Shown here: one piece after another, positions 38,705 to 49,960 of the stretch
How positions within the stretch are numbered: position 1 is the stretch's first letter
Layout: every line of letters starts with the position of its first letter
DNA from: Bettongia penicillata ogilbyi
Lineage: Eukaryota > Chordata > Mammalia > Diprotodontia > Potoroidae
NCBI GenBank assembly: GCA_023548195.1
Contig: JAJHZJ010000121.1
Span: 3,162,220-3,226,219, forward strand
Direction of reading: 5' to 3'
DNA: 64,000 nucleotides
Notes under the pieces: generated by a model
Told to the model about the DNA's origin: nothing
Database searches by the model: none
Seen by the model: the letters and a program-made list of their open reading frames with translations, nothing else
Translations under genes and position numbers: made by a program

Positions 38705-39130
38705 TTGTTTTGTTGCTGTTCAGGATTGACCTACTTTACATGAAGTCCTTGGGGTTTTCTTGGCAAAGATACTAAAGTAGTTTTCATTTCCTTCTCCAGT
38801 GGGTCCCCATTTTACAGATGAGGAACTGAGACATACAGGGGCTAAAATTTAACCTGGGGAACTCGCAGGCCTTCTAGGTCCTTGAATGCGACCTTTTGAC
38901 TGAATCCAAGTTTTATAGAATAAATCTTTTTATTAAGGGAATTTGTTCTGTGAAATTTGGATTCAATCAAAAGGCCACATTTGAGGACCTAGAGGGCCAC
39001 GTTCAGACTTCTCTACCCCTGGGTTAAATGATTTGCCCAGGGTCAGTAAGTGTGTGAGGTCAGATTTGAACTCAGGTCTTCCTGACAATAGGGCTAGTGC
39101 TCTATCTACTGCACCACCTTGCTGCCCTCA
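38705..39130 (-). mobile_element. Marsupial tRNA-derived SINE split by a MITE
   Basis: The left part (TTGTTGCTGTTCAGGATTG to GAACTGAGACATACAGGG) and the right part (TTAAATGATTTGCCCAGGG to GCACCACCTTGCTGCCC) join into one SINE once the insertion at 38849-39021 is removed. Confidence 0.8.
38849..39021. mobile_element. Second copy of the palindromic hAT-like MITE, inside a SINE
   Basis: It shares TTCTAGGTCCTTGAATGCG, CCTTTTGACTGAATCCAAG and the mirrored GAGGACCTAGAGGGCC arm with the copy at 3229-3441. The flanks GGCTAAAA and GGTTAAAT are remnants of an 8-bp duplication of the SINE sequence GGGTTAAAT. The end positions are accurate to a few bases only. Confidence 0.75.
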
Positions 39131-39825
39131 TATTGACATAGAAAAGCACAAATTAACAGTATCTATGTTGTATTATAATTTTAAATTTATTTTATTAAAA
39201 ATCTCCAAATTACAGTTTAATCTGGTTAGGTAGTCAGAAGTTTTACACCCTGCGTTTGATACCTCTGCCCTAAGTCACTTTGGGAAAAACTTTCCTCTGA
39301 CTTAGTCACGCTATTAATGACTATACTTGTCCTTTGGCCTTCTCAAAATTCACCTCACTCTATAATCATCTAAACCATAACTTTCTGTCTTGTGCATAAG
39401 AATAGGAAGAGACTGTTGAAGGCTCTGTGGAAAGCTAGGCTTTACACATAGTACCTGATGTGCCAGTCTAAGATCCCTGTCAAGAAAGGTTAGCTGGACA
39501 TCAACCTTCCTAACAAAGCAATTTGACTCATGAAGTATCACTTATTCCCTTTGATAGTTTGTTTGCTGTTTCACTTAAATCTTCATTTTTTATATAATTT
39601 CCTTTTTTCTTTATAGCACAGTCATTGCTAGTTATATATCTTGCTTCTCCCCTAAAGAGAAGGGGAGAGTAAAAACTTTTTTTTTTACCTTTAACAAAGC
39701 TATAAAAAGAAAAAAAATTTTCAGAAAAAAAATCAACATTTCTACTATGTCTGGTAGCACTTAAAAAATTCCACACTCAATCATTCACTTCTACAAACTG
39801 TAGAATTTTATCAGGAATTAAAGAC

Positions 39826-40072
39826 AGGTTAGCTAGGTGGCAGAGTAGCAGAGTGCTGGACCTCGAGTCAGGAAAACCCAAGTTAAAATCCAGCCTCGCT
39901 CACTTACTAGCTGTGTGACCCTGGGCAAGTCACTTAACCCTGTTTTCCTCAGTTTCCTCATCTGTAAAATGACTAGGAAAAGGAAATGGCAAACCACTAT
40001 GGTATCTTTCCAAAGCATACTCCAAAAAGTGTCACAAAGAGTTGGATGGGACTGAAAAACATCTCAACTACT
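39826..40072 (+). mobile_element. Marsupial tRNA-derived SINE, full length
   Basis: The head TTAGCTAGGTGGCAGAGTAG, the core TGTGTGACCCTGGGCAAGTC and the 3' part GGCAAACCACTATGGTATC to TGGGACTGAAAAACA are all present in order. Confidence 0.85.
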
Positions 40073-40943
40073 GCAGCACTGATTTTTGGTGACTTTACCA
40101 TCTTCCTTTTTACTTTTTTCTACTTTTTTAAAATAAAGTTGTTTATTTAACTTTTTACATTCATTTTCACAAAATTTTGGGTTCCAAATTTTCTCCCCAT
40201 TTGTCCACTCCCCCACCCCAATACAGCGAGCATTCTAATTTCCCCTATCACCAATCTGCCCTCTCTTCTATCATCCCTCCCTTTCCTTGTCCCTTTCTTC
40301 TCTTTTGTCCTGTAGGGCCAGATAATTTTATATTCCCCATTACCTGTATTTCTTATTTCCTAGTAGCAAGAACAGTACTCAACAGTTGTTCCTAAAACTT
40401 TGAGTTCCTTCCTCCCCACCCATTCCCTTTGGGAAGGCAGGCAATTACAATATAGGCCATATATGTGTAGTTTTGCAAATGACTTCGATAATAGTCATGT
40501 TGCATAAGACTAATTATATTTCCCTCTATCCTATCCTGTCCCCCATTGCTTCTGTTCTCTCTTTTGATCCTGTCCATCTCCAAAAGTGTTGATTTCAAAT
40601 TACTCCCTCCTCCCATTGCCCTCCCTTCCATCATCCCCCCCACCCTGCTTATCCTCTTCTCCCCCACTTTCCTGTATTGTAAGATAGGTTTTCATATCAG
40701 AATGAGTGTGCATTTTATTCCTTCCTTTAGTCAAATGTGATGAGAGTAAACTTCATGTTTTTCTCTCAGCTCTCTTCTTTTTCCCTCCACTAAAAAGTCT
40801 CCTGCCTGCCTCTTCTATGGGAGATAATTTGCCCCATTCCATTCCTCCCTCTCTCCTCCCAACACATTTCTCTCTCACCACTTAACTTCATTTTTTTAAG
40901 ATATGATCCTATCCTATTCAATTCACTCTGTGCTCTCTGTCTC

Positions 40944-41000
40944 TGTGTGTGTGTGCATGTGTGTATGTGTGTGTGTGTATGTGTGTGTGTGTGTGTGTGT
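40944..41000. repeat. (GT)n microsatellite within the HAL1-like element
   Basis: GT repeats with CA and TA interruptions, in the element's 3' region. Confidence 0.9.
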
Positions 41001-41299
41001 AATACCACCAACTACCCAGATACTGAAAAGTTTCAAGAGTTACAAATATTATCTTTCCATGTAGGAATGTAAACAGTTCCACTTTAGTAAATCCCTTATG
41101 ACTTCTCTTTGCTGTTTGCCTTTTCATGCTTCTTTTCATTCTTGTGTTTGAAAGTCAAATTTTCTTTTCAGCTCTGGCCTTTTCATCAGGAATGCTTGAA
41201 AGTCCTCTATTTCATTGAAATTCCATTTTTTCCCCTGAAGTATTATACTCGGTTTTGCTGGGTAGGTGATTCTTGGTTTTAGTCCTAGTTCCTTTGACT

Positions 41300-42236
41300 T
41301 CTGGAATATCCTATTCCATACCCTTCAATCCCTTAATGTAGAAGCTGCTAGATCTTGTGTTATCCTGATTGTATTTCCACAATACTGGAATTGTTTCTTT
41401 CTAGCTGCTTGCAATATTTTCTCCTTGAGCTGGGAGTTCTGGTATTTGGCCACAATGTTCCTAGGAGTTTCTCTTTTTGGATCTCTTTCAGGCAGTGATC
41501 GGTGGATTCCTTCAATACTTACTTTGCCCTCTGGTTCCAGAATATCAGGGCAGTTTTCCTTGATAATTTCATGAAAGATGATGTCTAGGCTCTTTTTTTG
41601 ATCATGGCTTTCAGGTAGTCCCATAATTTTTAAATTATCTCTCCTGGATCTAATTTCCAGGTCAGTTGTTTTTCCAATGAGATATTTCACATTCTCTTCC
41701 ATTTTTTCATTCTTTTGGTTTTGTTTTGTGATTTCTTGATTTCTCATAAGGTCATTAGCCTCCATCTGTTCCACTCTAATTTTTAAAAGAACTGTTTTCT
41801 TCAGTGAGCTTTTGAACCTCCTTTTCCATTTGGCTAATTCTGCTTTTGAAAGCATTCTTCTCCTCATTGGCTTTTTGAACCTCTTTTGCCAACTGAGTTA
41901 GTCTATTTTTCAAGGTGTTATTTTCTTCAGCATTTTTTTGGGTCTCCTTTAGCATGGTGTTGACCTGCTTTTCATGCTTTTCTTGCATCTCTCTCATTTC
42001 TCTTCCCAGTTTTTCCTCCACCTCTCTAACTTGCTTTTCAAAATCCTTTTTGATCTCTTCCATGGCCTGAGACCACGAATATTTATTTTGGATGTTTTAG
42101 ATGCAGAAGCCTTGACTTCTTTGTCTTTCCCTGATGGTAAGCATTGTTGTTCCTCATCAGAAAGGAAGGGAGGAGATATCTGTTCACCAAGAAAGTAACC
42201 TTCTGTGGTCTTATTTTTTTTCCCTTTTCTGGGCAT
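41300..42236 (-). pseudogene. L1/HAL1 ORF1 protein relic (ORF1p, RNA-binding chaperone)
   Basis: The frame opens MPRKGKKNKTTEGYF at 42236. At about 42063-41776 there is a long heptad-rich coiled coil (MEEIKKDFEKQVREVEEKL and onward). The RRM-like part follows (DLEIRSRRDNLKIMGLPE) and then the C-terminal domain (TPRNIVAKYQNSQLKEKIL, AASTLRD), in the order found in mammalian L1 ORF1p. At least two frameshifts (near 42064 and 41780) separate the blocks, so it is not translatable as one protein. ORF1p normally trimerises through the coiled coil and coats L1 RNA. Confidence 0.85.
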
Positions 42237-42988
42237 TTTCCCAGCCAGTTACTTGACTTCTGAGATTCCTTTCCACACCCACCTCGCCTCCAGATCTGCC
42301 CAGCTAGTGCTTGGGGTCTGAGATTCAAATGCTGCTTCCCAGCCTCAGGGCTTTTAGTGGGGGCAGTGCTGCTATTCAGTGTGAGATTAAGTTCAGCTGT
42401 TCAGGTCAGGGCAGGGCTGCTAGTCAATGTGAGATGAAGTTCAGCTGCTCGGTTGGGGGGCGGGGTCGCCGCACAGGGCACAGTTCCCTCAGGGGGTTTA
42501 TGTGGAGACCTTCAATAATGGATCTGAGCTCCTGTCTGCTTTGGGAGCCCTTGTCCACTGCTGCCTCTGTTATTGCCTCCTGAGGGGGCCTGAGTTACAG
42601 AGACACCCCGCTCCCCTCTCGGCCAGCCAAACAGGCTCTCTCACTGAGCTTTGCGCCTGTGGGTGGAGGTACCTGTGCAGCCGCTGGAGATTCTGTCCCT
42701 GAAGCCTACTCAGATCTGCTCCTCTCAGTGCCATGCGGCCAAGGCAGGGCTGGGTTCTGCTTCGGGTCTGGTCCATGATGGACCTTTGGTGTTGGTTTTT
42801 CAGGGCTCTCTGGAACAGAAATCTCCTCCACTCTGTTGTTCTGTGGCTTCTGCTGCTCCAGAATTTGTTGGGAGTTCTTCTTTACAGGTATTTTATGGGC
42901 TGTGGGTTTGGAGCTAGCATATGTGAATCTTTCTACTCCACCATCTTGGCTCCTCCCCTTATGTCCCTTTTTTTCTACTTTTTAAAAA

Positions 42989-43108
42989 ATTATTAATATA
43001 TCTGTTTTCAGTTTTCTACAATCACTTCTGTAAGTCTTAGATTTTCTCCCCCTTGCTCTCCTATCTATCCCCAAAATGCCATGCAATCTTATATGGGTTC
43101 TACCCATT
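42989..43108 (-). mobile_element. Short L1 3'-end fragment next to the HAL1-like insertion
   Basis: The landmarks TTTTCAGTTTTCTACAATCAC, AGATTTTCTCCCCC and ATGCAATCTTATATGGGTTC are those of the L1 3' end seen at 57.1 and 35.7 kb. The HAL1-like element appears to have inserted into its T-rich end. Confidence 0.65.
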
Positions 43109-43110
43109 GT

Positions 43111-43400
43111 TGTGTTCATCCTTCATTGCCAAAGAAGACCATACCATCAGAGAAATAATGACATGACTTGCACTTGACTTTGTTTTGAGTGAGGGAGGGC
43201 TGTGCAGGTTACCAGTCTCATTTCTCCTCCAGAGCCATCTGGATCCAGGGACCTGATATTTATCAGGATGGTTGGAGATGGCCCAGAATGGAATGGGAGA
43301 CCTTGGCCTTTTAGGATAAGGCCTTTTCAAATACTCATTTAGGATGAGGAAATGCCCATTCAGATATGGGGATGACCCCTTTAAGAGAAAAGAAAAAAAA
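43111..43400 (-). mobile_element. RTE-type SINE resembling Mar1
   Basis: GTGTTCATCCTTCATTGCC, AAGAAGACCATACCATCAG, TTGACTTTGTTTTGAGTGAG and CCAGAGCCATCTGGATCC are shared in the same order with the copy at 62.2 kb. Confidence 0.7.
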
Positions 43401-43439
43401 TAGTCAAAACACACTGAGAGGGGCTGGATCAAGTGGGAT

Positions 43440-45484
43440 AGTATCAAAATTCTTAGAGAAGACGTTAGAGGGGTTACTAGAAGAAATAAAAAGCAAAACT
43501 GTACTAGTCGGAAACCTCAACCCCGTCTCAGAAGTGGATAAATCTAGCCACAACATAAACAAGAAAGAAGTTAATGAGATGAATTAAGTTAGATATGATG
43601 GACCTTTATAGAAAATTGAATGGGGTAGAAAGGTAATAAACCTTTTTCTCAGTGGTACATGGCACTATGCAAAAACTGACCATGTACTAGGGTATAAAAA
43701 CCCCAGAATCCAACGCAGTAAGGCAGAAATATTAAATCTATTCTTTTCAGAACATGATGCAATCAAAATCACATGTAATAGTGGGCCATGGAAGGACCAA
43801 CCAAAATTTAATTGGAAACCAAATGATCTATCCTAAAGAGTGAATGGGTCAAACAACCAATCACAGAAACAATCAGTCACTTAATCCAAGAGAATGACAA
43901 TAACGAGACAACATACCAAAACTTATGGGATGTAGCCAAAGCAGTTCTTAGGGGAAACTTTATATCTCTCAATGCTTACATGAATAAAATACAGAAAGAG
44001 GAGATGAATGAATTTGGCATGCAACTGAAAGAAAAAAGCTAGAAAAACAAGTAATTAAAAATCCCAATTAAATATCAAATTTGAAATTCTGAAGAATCAA
44101 GGAAAAATTAATGAAATGGAAATTAAGAAAACAATTGATAAATTGATAAATTAAGAAAATAATTGATAAATAAAACTCAGAGCAGGTTTCATGAAAAAAA
44201 TAAAACAGATAAATCCTTGGTTAATTTGATTTAAAAAAAGAAAACTAAATTACCACATCAAAAATGAAAAAGGGTTGATTTAAAACCAATGAAGAGGAAG
44301 AGGAAATTAAAACAGTTGGGAGGTATTTTGCCCAACTGAATGCCAGTGAACCTGATGATCTCAGGGAAATGGATACATTTACAGAAAATACAAATCATTC
44401 AGGTCAACAGAAGAGGAAATCAAATACTTCAATAATCCCATTTCAGGAAAAAGAAACTGAGCAATCCATCAATGAACTCCCTAAGAAAAAAATCTCCAGG
44501 GTCAAATAGACTTATGCATGAATTATACCAAACATTTAAAGAACAATCCCAATAATTTATAAACTCTTTGGAAAAATAGACAAAAGAGAACCACCAAACT
44601 CTTTTAATGATACAAATATAGTGCTGATACCCAAACCAGAACAAGCCGAAAGAAAGAAATTATAGATGAATTTCTCTAATCAATATAAATGGAAAATTTT
44701 AAAATAAAGTCAAAACAGGTACATGATTTAGACATGAAGAGTGGTATAAGTAAATTAGGGGAACATGGACAAATGTACTTGTCAGATCTACTGATAAGGG
44801 AAGCGTTTGTGTCCAAACAAGAGATAGAGGGAATTACATACAAGCAGTAAAATAGATAATTTTGATTACATTAAACTAAAACGGTTTTGCACAAAAAATT
44901 CAGTGCAGTCAAGATTAGAAGGAAAGCAAAAAATGGAAGGGAAATTTGTACAGTCAGTTTCTCTGATAAAAATTCTTCATTTATCAAATATATAATCTGA
45001 GTTAAATCTGTAAGAAAATGAGGCATTCCCCATTTGATAAATAATCTAGCTATGAACAGGCGGTTTATAGAAGAAGTAATCAAAGCTAAGTCACATAAAA
45101 ATGTTCTAAATCACTATTGATTAGAAGAGTGTAAATGAAAACAGCTCTGAGGCTAATATAAGAGAAAAGGGAAATAATAATGTTAGAAGGGATATGGAAG
45201 AATAGGGACACAAATACATTGTTTGTGGAGTTGTAAAACTGATCCAATCGTTCTGAAGAGAAATCTGTAATTATTCCTGAAAGGCTATAAAATTCGTTGA
45301 TCCAGCAATAGGGCCACTACCTAAGTCTGTGTCCTAAAGAGATTTTTTAAAAAAGACCTATCAGAACAAAATTATTTGTAGCCCTTTTTGTGGTGACAAT
45401 GAATTGGAAATTGCGTGGATGCCCATCAGTTGGAAATAAATGAACCAGGTGCAGAATATGATTGTGAAGAAATACTATTGTACA
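43440..45484 (+). mobile_element. Old degenerate L1 ORF2 fragment, + strand
   Basis: Broken + strand frames give, in order, the endonuclease end (VGNLNPVSEVDKSSHN, DHVLGYKNP) and the linker (TTYQNLWDVAKAVLRGNF). Next come the start of the RT ([25 protein letters not shown]) and, after a gap, the ORF2 C-terminal region near 45200-45480. Each block is typical of mammalian L1 ORF2 with many stops and frameshifts. The RT catalytic part appears to be deleted near 44700. A tandem repeat of about 28 bp lies at 44120-44174. Confidence 0.75.
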
Positions 45485-45485
45485 C

Positions 45486-46580
45486 ATACATGCTTATTAA
45501 ACATGTTTCCCCATTAGTCATGTTGCATAGAAGAATTAAAATGAATGGGGGAAACCATGAGAAATTCCATAGTTCTTTCTCTGGATGTGGATGGCATTTT
45601 GCCTCAAGAGTCTTTTGGGAATGTTCCAGATCCTTCCATTGCTGGGCTAAGTCTGCCAGAAGAATTCCTCACACACTATAGTTGTTGCTGTGTACAAAGT
45701 TCTCCTAGTTCTGCTCATTTCACTCAGCATCAGCTCATATAAGTCCTTCCAGGCCTCTCTGAAGACTTTCTTTCTTATAGCACGATGGTATTCCATTACA
45801 TTCATATAGCACAACTTGTTCAACCATTCAACAGTTGATGGGCATCCCCTCGATTTCCAGTTCTTGGCCACCACAAAGAGAGGGGCTATAAATATTTTTG
45901 TACACGAAGAACCCTTTCCCATTTTTATGATCTCTTTGGGATACAGTCCTAGAAGTGATATTGTTCAGTCAAAGGTTATGCATAATTCCAAATTGCTCTC
46001 CAGAATGGTTGGATCAGCTCACAGCTCCACCAATAATGAATTAGTGTTCCAACTCTCCCATATCTTCTCCAACATTTATCATCTTCCTGTTTTGTCATGT
46101 TAGCCAATCTAATAGGTGTGATGTGGTACCTCAGAATTGTTTTCATTTGCATTTCTCTAATCAATTGTGATTTAGAGCATTTCTTCATATGACTATAAAT
46201 AGCTTTAATTTCTTCCTCTGAAAACTGCCTGTTCATATCCTTTGACCATTTACCAGCTGGGGAATGACTTGTCTTCTTGTAAATTTGACTCAGTTCTCTG
46301 TGTATTTAAGAAAGGAGGCCTTTATCACAGACATTTGTTGCAAAAATTCTTTCCCAGTTTTCTTCTTCCTTCCTAATCTTAGTTGCATTGAGTTGGTTTG
46401 TACAAAAACTTTTCAATTTAATGTAATCAGAATTATCCATTTTGTACTTCATAACGTTCGCTATATTTTGTTTGTTCATAAATTCCTCCATTCACCATAA
46501 ATCTGACAAATACAAAATTCCTTACTTCCCTAGTTTGTTTATAGTATCAGTCTTCATACCTAGATGATGTATCCCCTTTT
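45486..46580 (-). mobile_element. 5'-truncated L1, ORF2 C-terminal part plus 3'UTR
   Basis: The - strand frames read YIKLKSFCTNQLNATKI with WERIFATNVCDKGLLS (46491-46306). They continue with WSCELIQPFWRAIWNYA (46030-45976) and CTKIFIAPLFVVAKNWKSRG (45910-45840), in the order expected of L1 ORF2. The 3'UTR follows to about 45486. It joins the 3' end of the older + strand L1 and is less decayed than that copy. Confidence 0.85.
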
Positions 46581-46819
46581 TACTTTTAAAATTGAGAATC
46601 AGGAGGCTTTTTCTTTTTTTAAGTACTGACACTTTTCCTTTTCTCTTTAGTTTTGGAAAGATTTGACACCCCCAGTAATTATACTTAACATTTCTTTGAG
46701 TAACTTGAGATGTGGTCCATTTTACCTGGTGACTTGAACTCATTGAGTAGTAACTCACAGGTAGCTAGGCGGGCTGTCTAATCTTGGACTTTGGCCCTTA
46801 TTTTTGTCTATCCTCTTTG

Positions 46820-47365
46820 TGGAGTCAATCAACAGACATTTGTTAAACTGTTGATGAGTAGTAAGAGCTAAATGTTGGAAGTATTTAGATAGAGATGAAG
46901 TCGCTCCTGTTCTCCAGGACCTTCATTCTTTTGGAGAAGGCAAAATGTGCATATAAAAACGTTTAAAAGCATACATGTACAAAATAAATGTCAAAGCCTT
47001 GCATTTATTTTTGTAAGTATTTTGTATATGCTTTAACATAGGAAAATTGGGAAGGAGCATTGGCAGCTGGATTAGGAAAGGCTTTCTTGTGGGGTTTCAA
47101 CTGAATTTGGAGGGAAAGTAGGAATTCTAAGAAGCAGAGATGAAGGGAAGGAGGGGAAGAAAAATTTAAAACTTATGGAAATGATTGCTGAAAGCTGAAA
47201 ACAAATTAATTATAAAAACATAAAATAAAAAAAGAAGCAGGGATGAAGAGGGAGTACCTTCTAGGCAAGGGAGATAGTACAAAGGCATGGGTTCGGAGAT
47301 GGAGGGCCTTGAGTAAGGAATGGGGAGAAGGCAAGTTTGACCAGATTGTAGAGTGAATGAAAGGA
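46820..47365 (-). mobile_element. L2 fragment, antisense, carrying an L1 tail
   Basis: CAACAGACATTTGTTAAACT, AGGAAAGGCTTTCTTGTGG and AGAAGCAGAGATGAAG, then after the insert at 47146-47231 CCTTCTAGGCAAGGG, keep antisense L2 order. Confidence 0.65.
47146..47231 (+). mobile_element. 86-bp L1 3'-tail insertion with 17-bp TSD inside an L2
   Basis: The insert ends in an A-rich tail and resembles the L1 3' end on the + strand (AAATTTAAAACTTATGGAAA, GCTGAAAACAAATTAAT). It is flanked by AAGAAGCAGAGATGAAG at 47129-47145 and AAGAAGCAGGGATGAAG at 47232-47248, a 17-bp duplication with one difference. The duplicated sequence belongs to the host L2, which resumes after it. Confidence 0.8.
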
Positions 47366-49139
47366 AGCAGTTATCCCTTTCATATCATGACTTTCTCCAT
47401 CAGGGTTTTGATATATCATGGGTCAGCATAATAAATTAAATGGGAATTCTGAGGGAGTTTTGTGAAAGCTGCAGACAACACAGTTTATGACCAGATACTT
47501 GATCCAGATTTTACAGTAAGGTACTGTAAAAAAGTAAAAAGAAAAAAATTCAGACTTCTTCCCTGGTAGGAAGGGAGGTTCAAAAAATTTTACATGGATT
47601 TTCCAGATCACTTCGCCCCTAACCCCGCTTGATATGGAAGGGATAACTTGGATCAATCTTCTGGTTACAGACTTGCCTTCAGACTCAAGGTCATGTATAT
47701 GAACTCTTAGAGTATCATCACATCCATGAACTTGATCACAATGCCCAGACTCCTGGCCAATTCTCAAAATCACCAGAGTTAGCCTTCTCTTCTGCCTGAG
47801 ATTATATTATCAACCTAAAAACAAGGTCCATGTTGCAGCAGAAAAATGAGGAATTAAATCAGGGGTATCATTTATCCAAGAAAATACCTGGAAAATTCCT
47901 TCTTTCCTTGGGAACAGACTTGACTGATGAAAAAGAGAGAATGCTCAGCCCTACTTTCTGGGGGAGGGGAAAAGCTCTTTTCTACCATGAACTTGAAAAG
48001 AGAATGTAATAAATATCATAAAAGAAGACACTCAGTTCCTATCCAACAGCCTCAGGGATGACACCCTTGTCTGCTCCCTCCTGCCATCAAATGTGGTTGC
48101 TATTTATTGCATGAAGTAACAGTCTACATGAGTTCTCATAAGTTGATTTGGAAGGTACTGAATTTTTTTTTCATTTCTGGCAGGTCATATATGATAGGAA
48201 CAGCTAGGGCTTAGCTCCTAAGTAATATCTGACCTGCAATCTACATTTATAAAGCATTCACTGTGTTCCAAGCATGGTTATTGGGTTTTGTAAGAGGATT
48301 TGTGGTTCAAGTTATCAATTGATTGATCTCCTTGATGGTTCTTTCCAGGAGAGAAAAGCTTGCCAAAAAATGTTATGCTGAAACTCTTATTTCACAACTT
48401 GTACTTTGAGCAACTTTCTCTGGTTTTCTGCCAGAATTGCGATTAAGAGTATTTTGATCTAGGACAAAAAACAAGGGGATGGGTTTGGGAGGGTGATCAT
48501 GTTGAGGGGAATCAGTGATAGTTTTGCTGCGTAGTAATCCAGTTCAGGGACTTAAGGCAAGGTAGAGGGACTTAGATGACTGTAAGAACATCTTCTCATT
48601 AGGTAGAAGTGCCTTAATGCTGAACACTACTGGCTTAGGGAATGGGAGGAAAACTACAGAAGGGTGTGCTTTCTGAGCTGAACTTGGAAGAAATATATGG
48701 AACCTGAGAGGAGATAAGGGAGTGAATGACTTACTTGACTGTAACAGCGTCTTTATAGGGGGCCAACAAAGAATTAGGTTGGTGAGATAGACAGTGAGAG
48801 CTGGGAGTATACTGGTAAATGTTTAACTGACTCTTCTAGAGAAAAAAAATGTATGTTCAACATATTTAAGTTTAATTTCCATTATTTACATTTCTCCATC
48901 ATTTTCTTAAATCTAGACAATCAACACAGTCAAGCCCCTATTTGTAAACATTTGTCAATTACTTATGTACAAGTGATCAGGCTGAAAATTTTACAGTTGG
49001 CTCCATTACACCCCAGATGGGATGCCATCTACTAAGTCAGCCAGACTAAGAGGACTGGATATTATAGGTATTAATTATATTACCTATTTTATAATTATTG
49101 GAGATATATACCTATTTCATATTATAGACAATCATGAAT
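47366..49139. other. Unique intronic sequence
   Basis: No exon, RNA or clear repeat recognised. A weakly L2-like purine-rich segment lies at about 48640-48760. Confidence 0.45.
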
Positions 49140-49252
49140 TACTATAGATGCTTGAGCAAGGAAGTTATATGATAAAAATGGATGTTGAGAGAGTGTTCTG
49201 GCATCTGGATGTAGGACACATTGGGAGAGGAAAGAGTGTAATTTGAGATAAT
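49140..49252 (-). mobile_element. L2 fragment, antisense
   Basis: GAGCAAGGAAGTTATATGAT and GACACATTGGGAGAGG resemble the antisense L2 segment after the ORF2 end. Confidence 0.45.
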
Positions 49253-49255
49253 GAT

Positions 49256-49506
49256 AACAGTTGTTGTTCAGTTGTGTCCAACTCTCCACCACCCCATTTT
49301 AGGGTTTTCTTGGCAGATATACTGGAGTGGTTTGCTTTTTTCTTCTCTAGCTCATTTTACAGATGAGGAACTGAGGCACGCAGGGTTAAGTGACTTGCCC
49401 AGGGTCACATAACTTGTGAGTATCTAAGACCAGGTTTGAACTCTTGAAGATGAGTATTTCTGGTTCTGAATGCAGTGTTTTATCAACTGAGCCAACTGGC
49501 GGCTCT
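49256..49506 (-). mobile_element. Marsupial tRNA-derived SINE, full length
   Basis: It runs from GTTGTTGTTCAGTTGTGTCC through TTTTACAGATGAGGAACTGA and GACTTGCCCAGGGTCACA to a diverged head complement (CTGGCGGCTCT). Confidence 0.85.
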
Positions 49507-49511
49507 GATGA

Positions 49512-49705
49512 TGACAGTAATAACTGGCAAATATATAGTGCTTAGTGGTTATGAAGTATTTTGGAAATAGAGATCATTTGATCCTAACAGTCAACATGCA
49601 AGGTAGACAGTATGGGAATTAATGAATTAATATGTTCATTTTTACAGATGAGGGAGTTGATTAGTGGAAGAAAGTCTTGAACATGGTGTTTCCAATCTAC
49701 TGTTT
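49512..49705 (-). mobile_element. MIR-like SINE fragment
   Basis: TATAGTGCTTAGTGGTTATG, TTTGATCCTAACAGTC and TTTTTACAGATGAGGGAG match an antisense MIR 3' half. It sits directly beside the SINE at 49256-49506. Confidence 0.55.
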
Positions 49706-49739
49706 TTCCACTGTGTCATAAAGAAAGGTCATCTCTCTT

Positions 49740-49960
49740 GGGAGGGCTTACCATCTCTTCAAACTCAACATTTCTAAGACTGAAGTGATTATATTCACCA
49801 TCCACATCTGCAAATTGACTCCTCTTCCAACTTTGCCCTTTCTAGGAAATTCCCATTTTCCATTTCTCATATCAACAGTACTTTCACTACTTTCTCAGTC
49901 TCCCTTCCCTGAATTCTGCCAGCCATCTGCAATAAGGAGAAGCTCATAGAGGCATCCTTT
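49740..49960 (+). mobile_element. L2 ORF2 fragment, first copy
   Basis: TTCAAACTCAACATTTCTAA and GACTGAAGTGATTATATTC read KLNISKTEVI, the segment just after the RT catalytic motif of L2. The longer copy at 50150-51175 contains the same region again, so this is a separate L2. Confidence 0.5.

Larger units (their letters stand above)
40134..42967 (-). mobile_element. HAL1-like half-L1 element (5'UTR, ORF1, long 3' region; no ORF2)
   Basis: On the - strand the element starts near 42960 with GGGGAGGAGCCAAGATGG, the same type of 5' end as mammalian L1. A GC-richer 5'UTR follows (about 42960-42240), then an ORF1 relic from an ATG at 42236 to about 41300. Below that is a purine-rich 3' region (on the element strand) with a (GT)n block at about 40944-41000, and an L1-style 3' end near 40150-40200. 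No reverse-transcriptase sequence lies between ORF1 and the 3' end, so the ~2.8 kb layout matches half-L1 (HAL1) families rather than a full L1. Near-identical flanks (T-run, CTAC, T-run, A-run) at 40114-40133 and 42968-42988 look like target-site duplications. An ordinary L1 that lost ORF2 is the alternative. Confidence 0.75.

Noticed and set aside
41266..41574. 102-codon + strand open frame
   Set aside because: It is antisense to the ORF1 relic of the HAL1-like element.
42311..42996. Cluster of overlapping + and - frames in GC-richer DNA, looking like a CpG-island exon
   Set aside because: The sequence is the 5'UTR of the HAL1-like element and matches the 5'UTR of the L1 copy at 34.5-35.1 kb.
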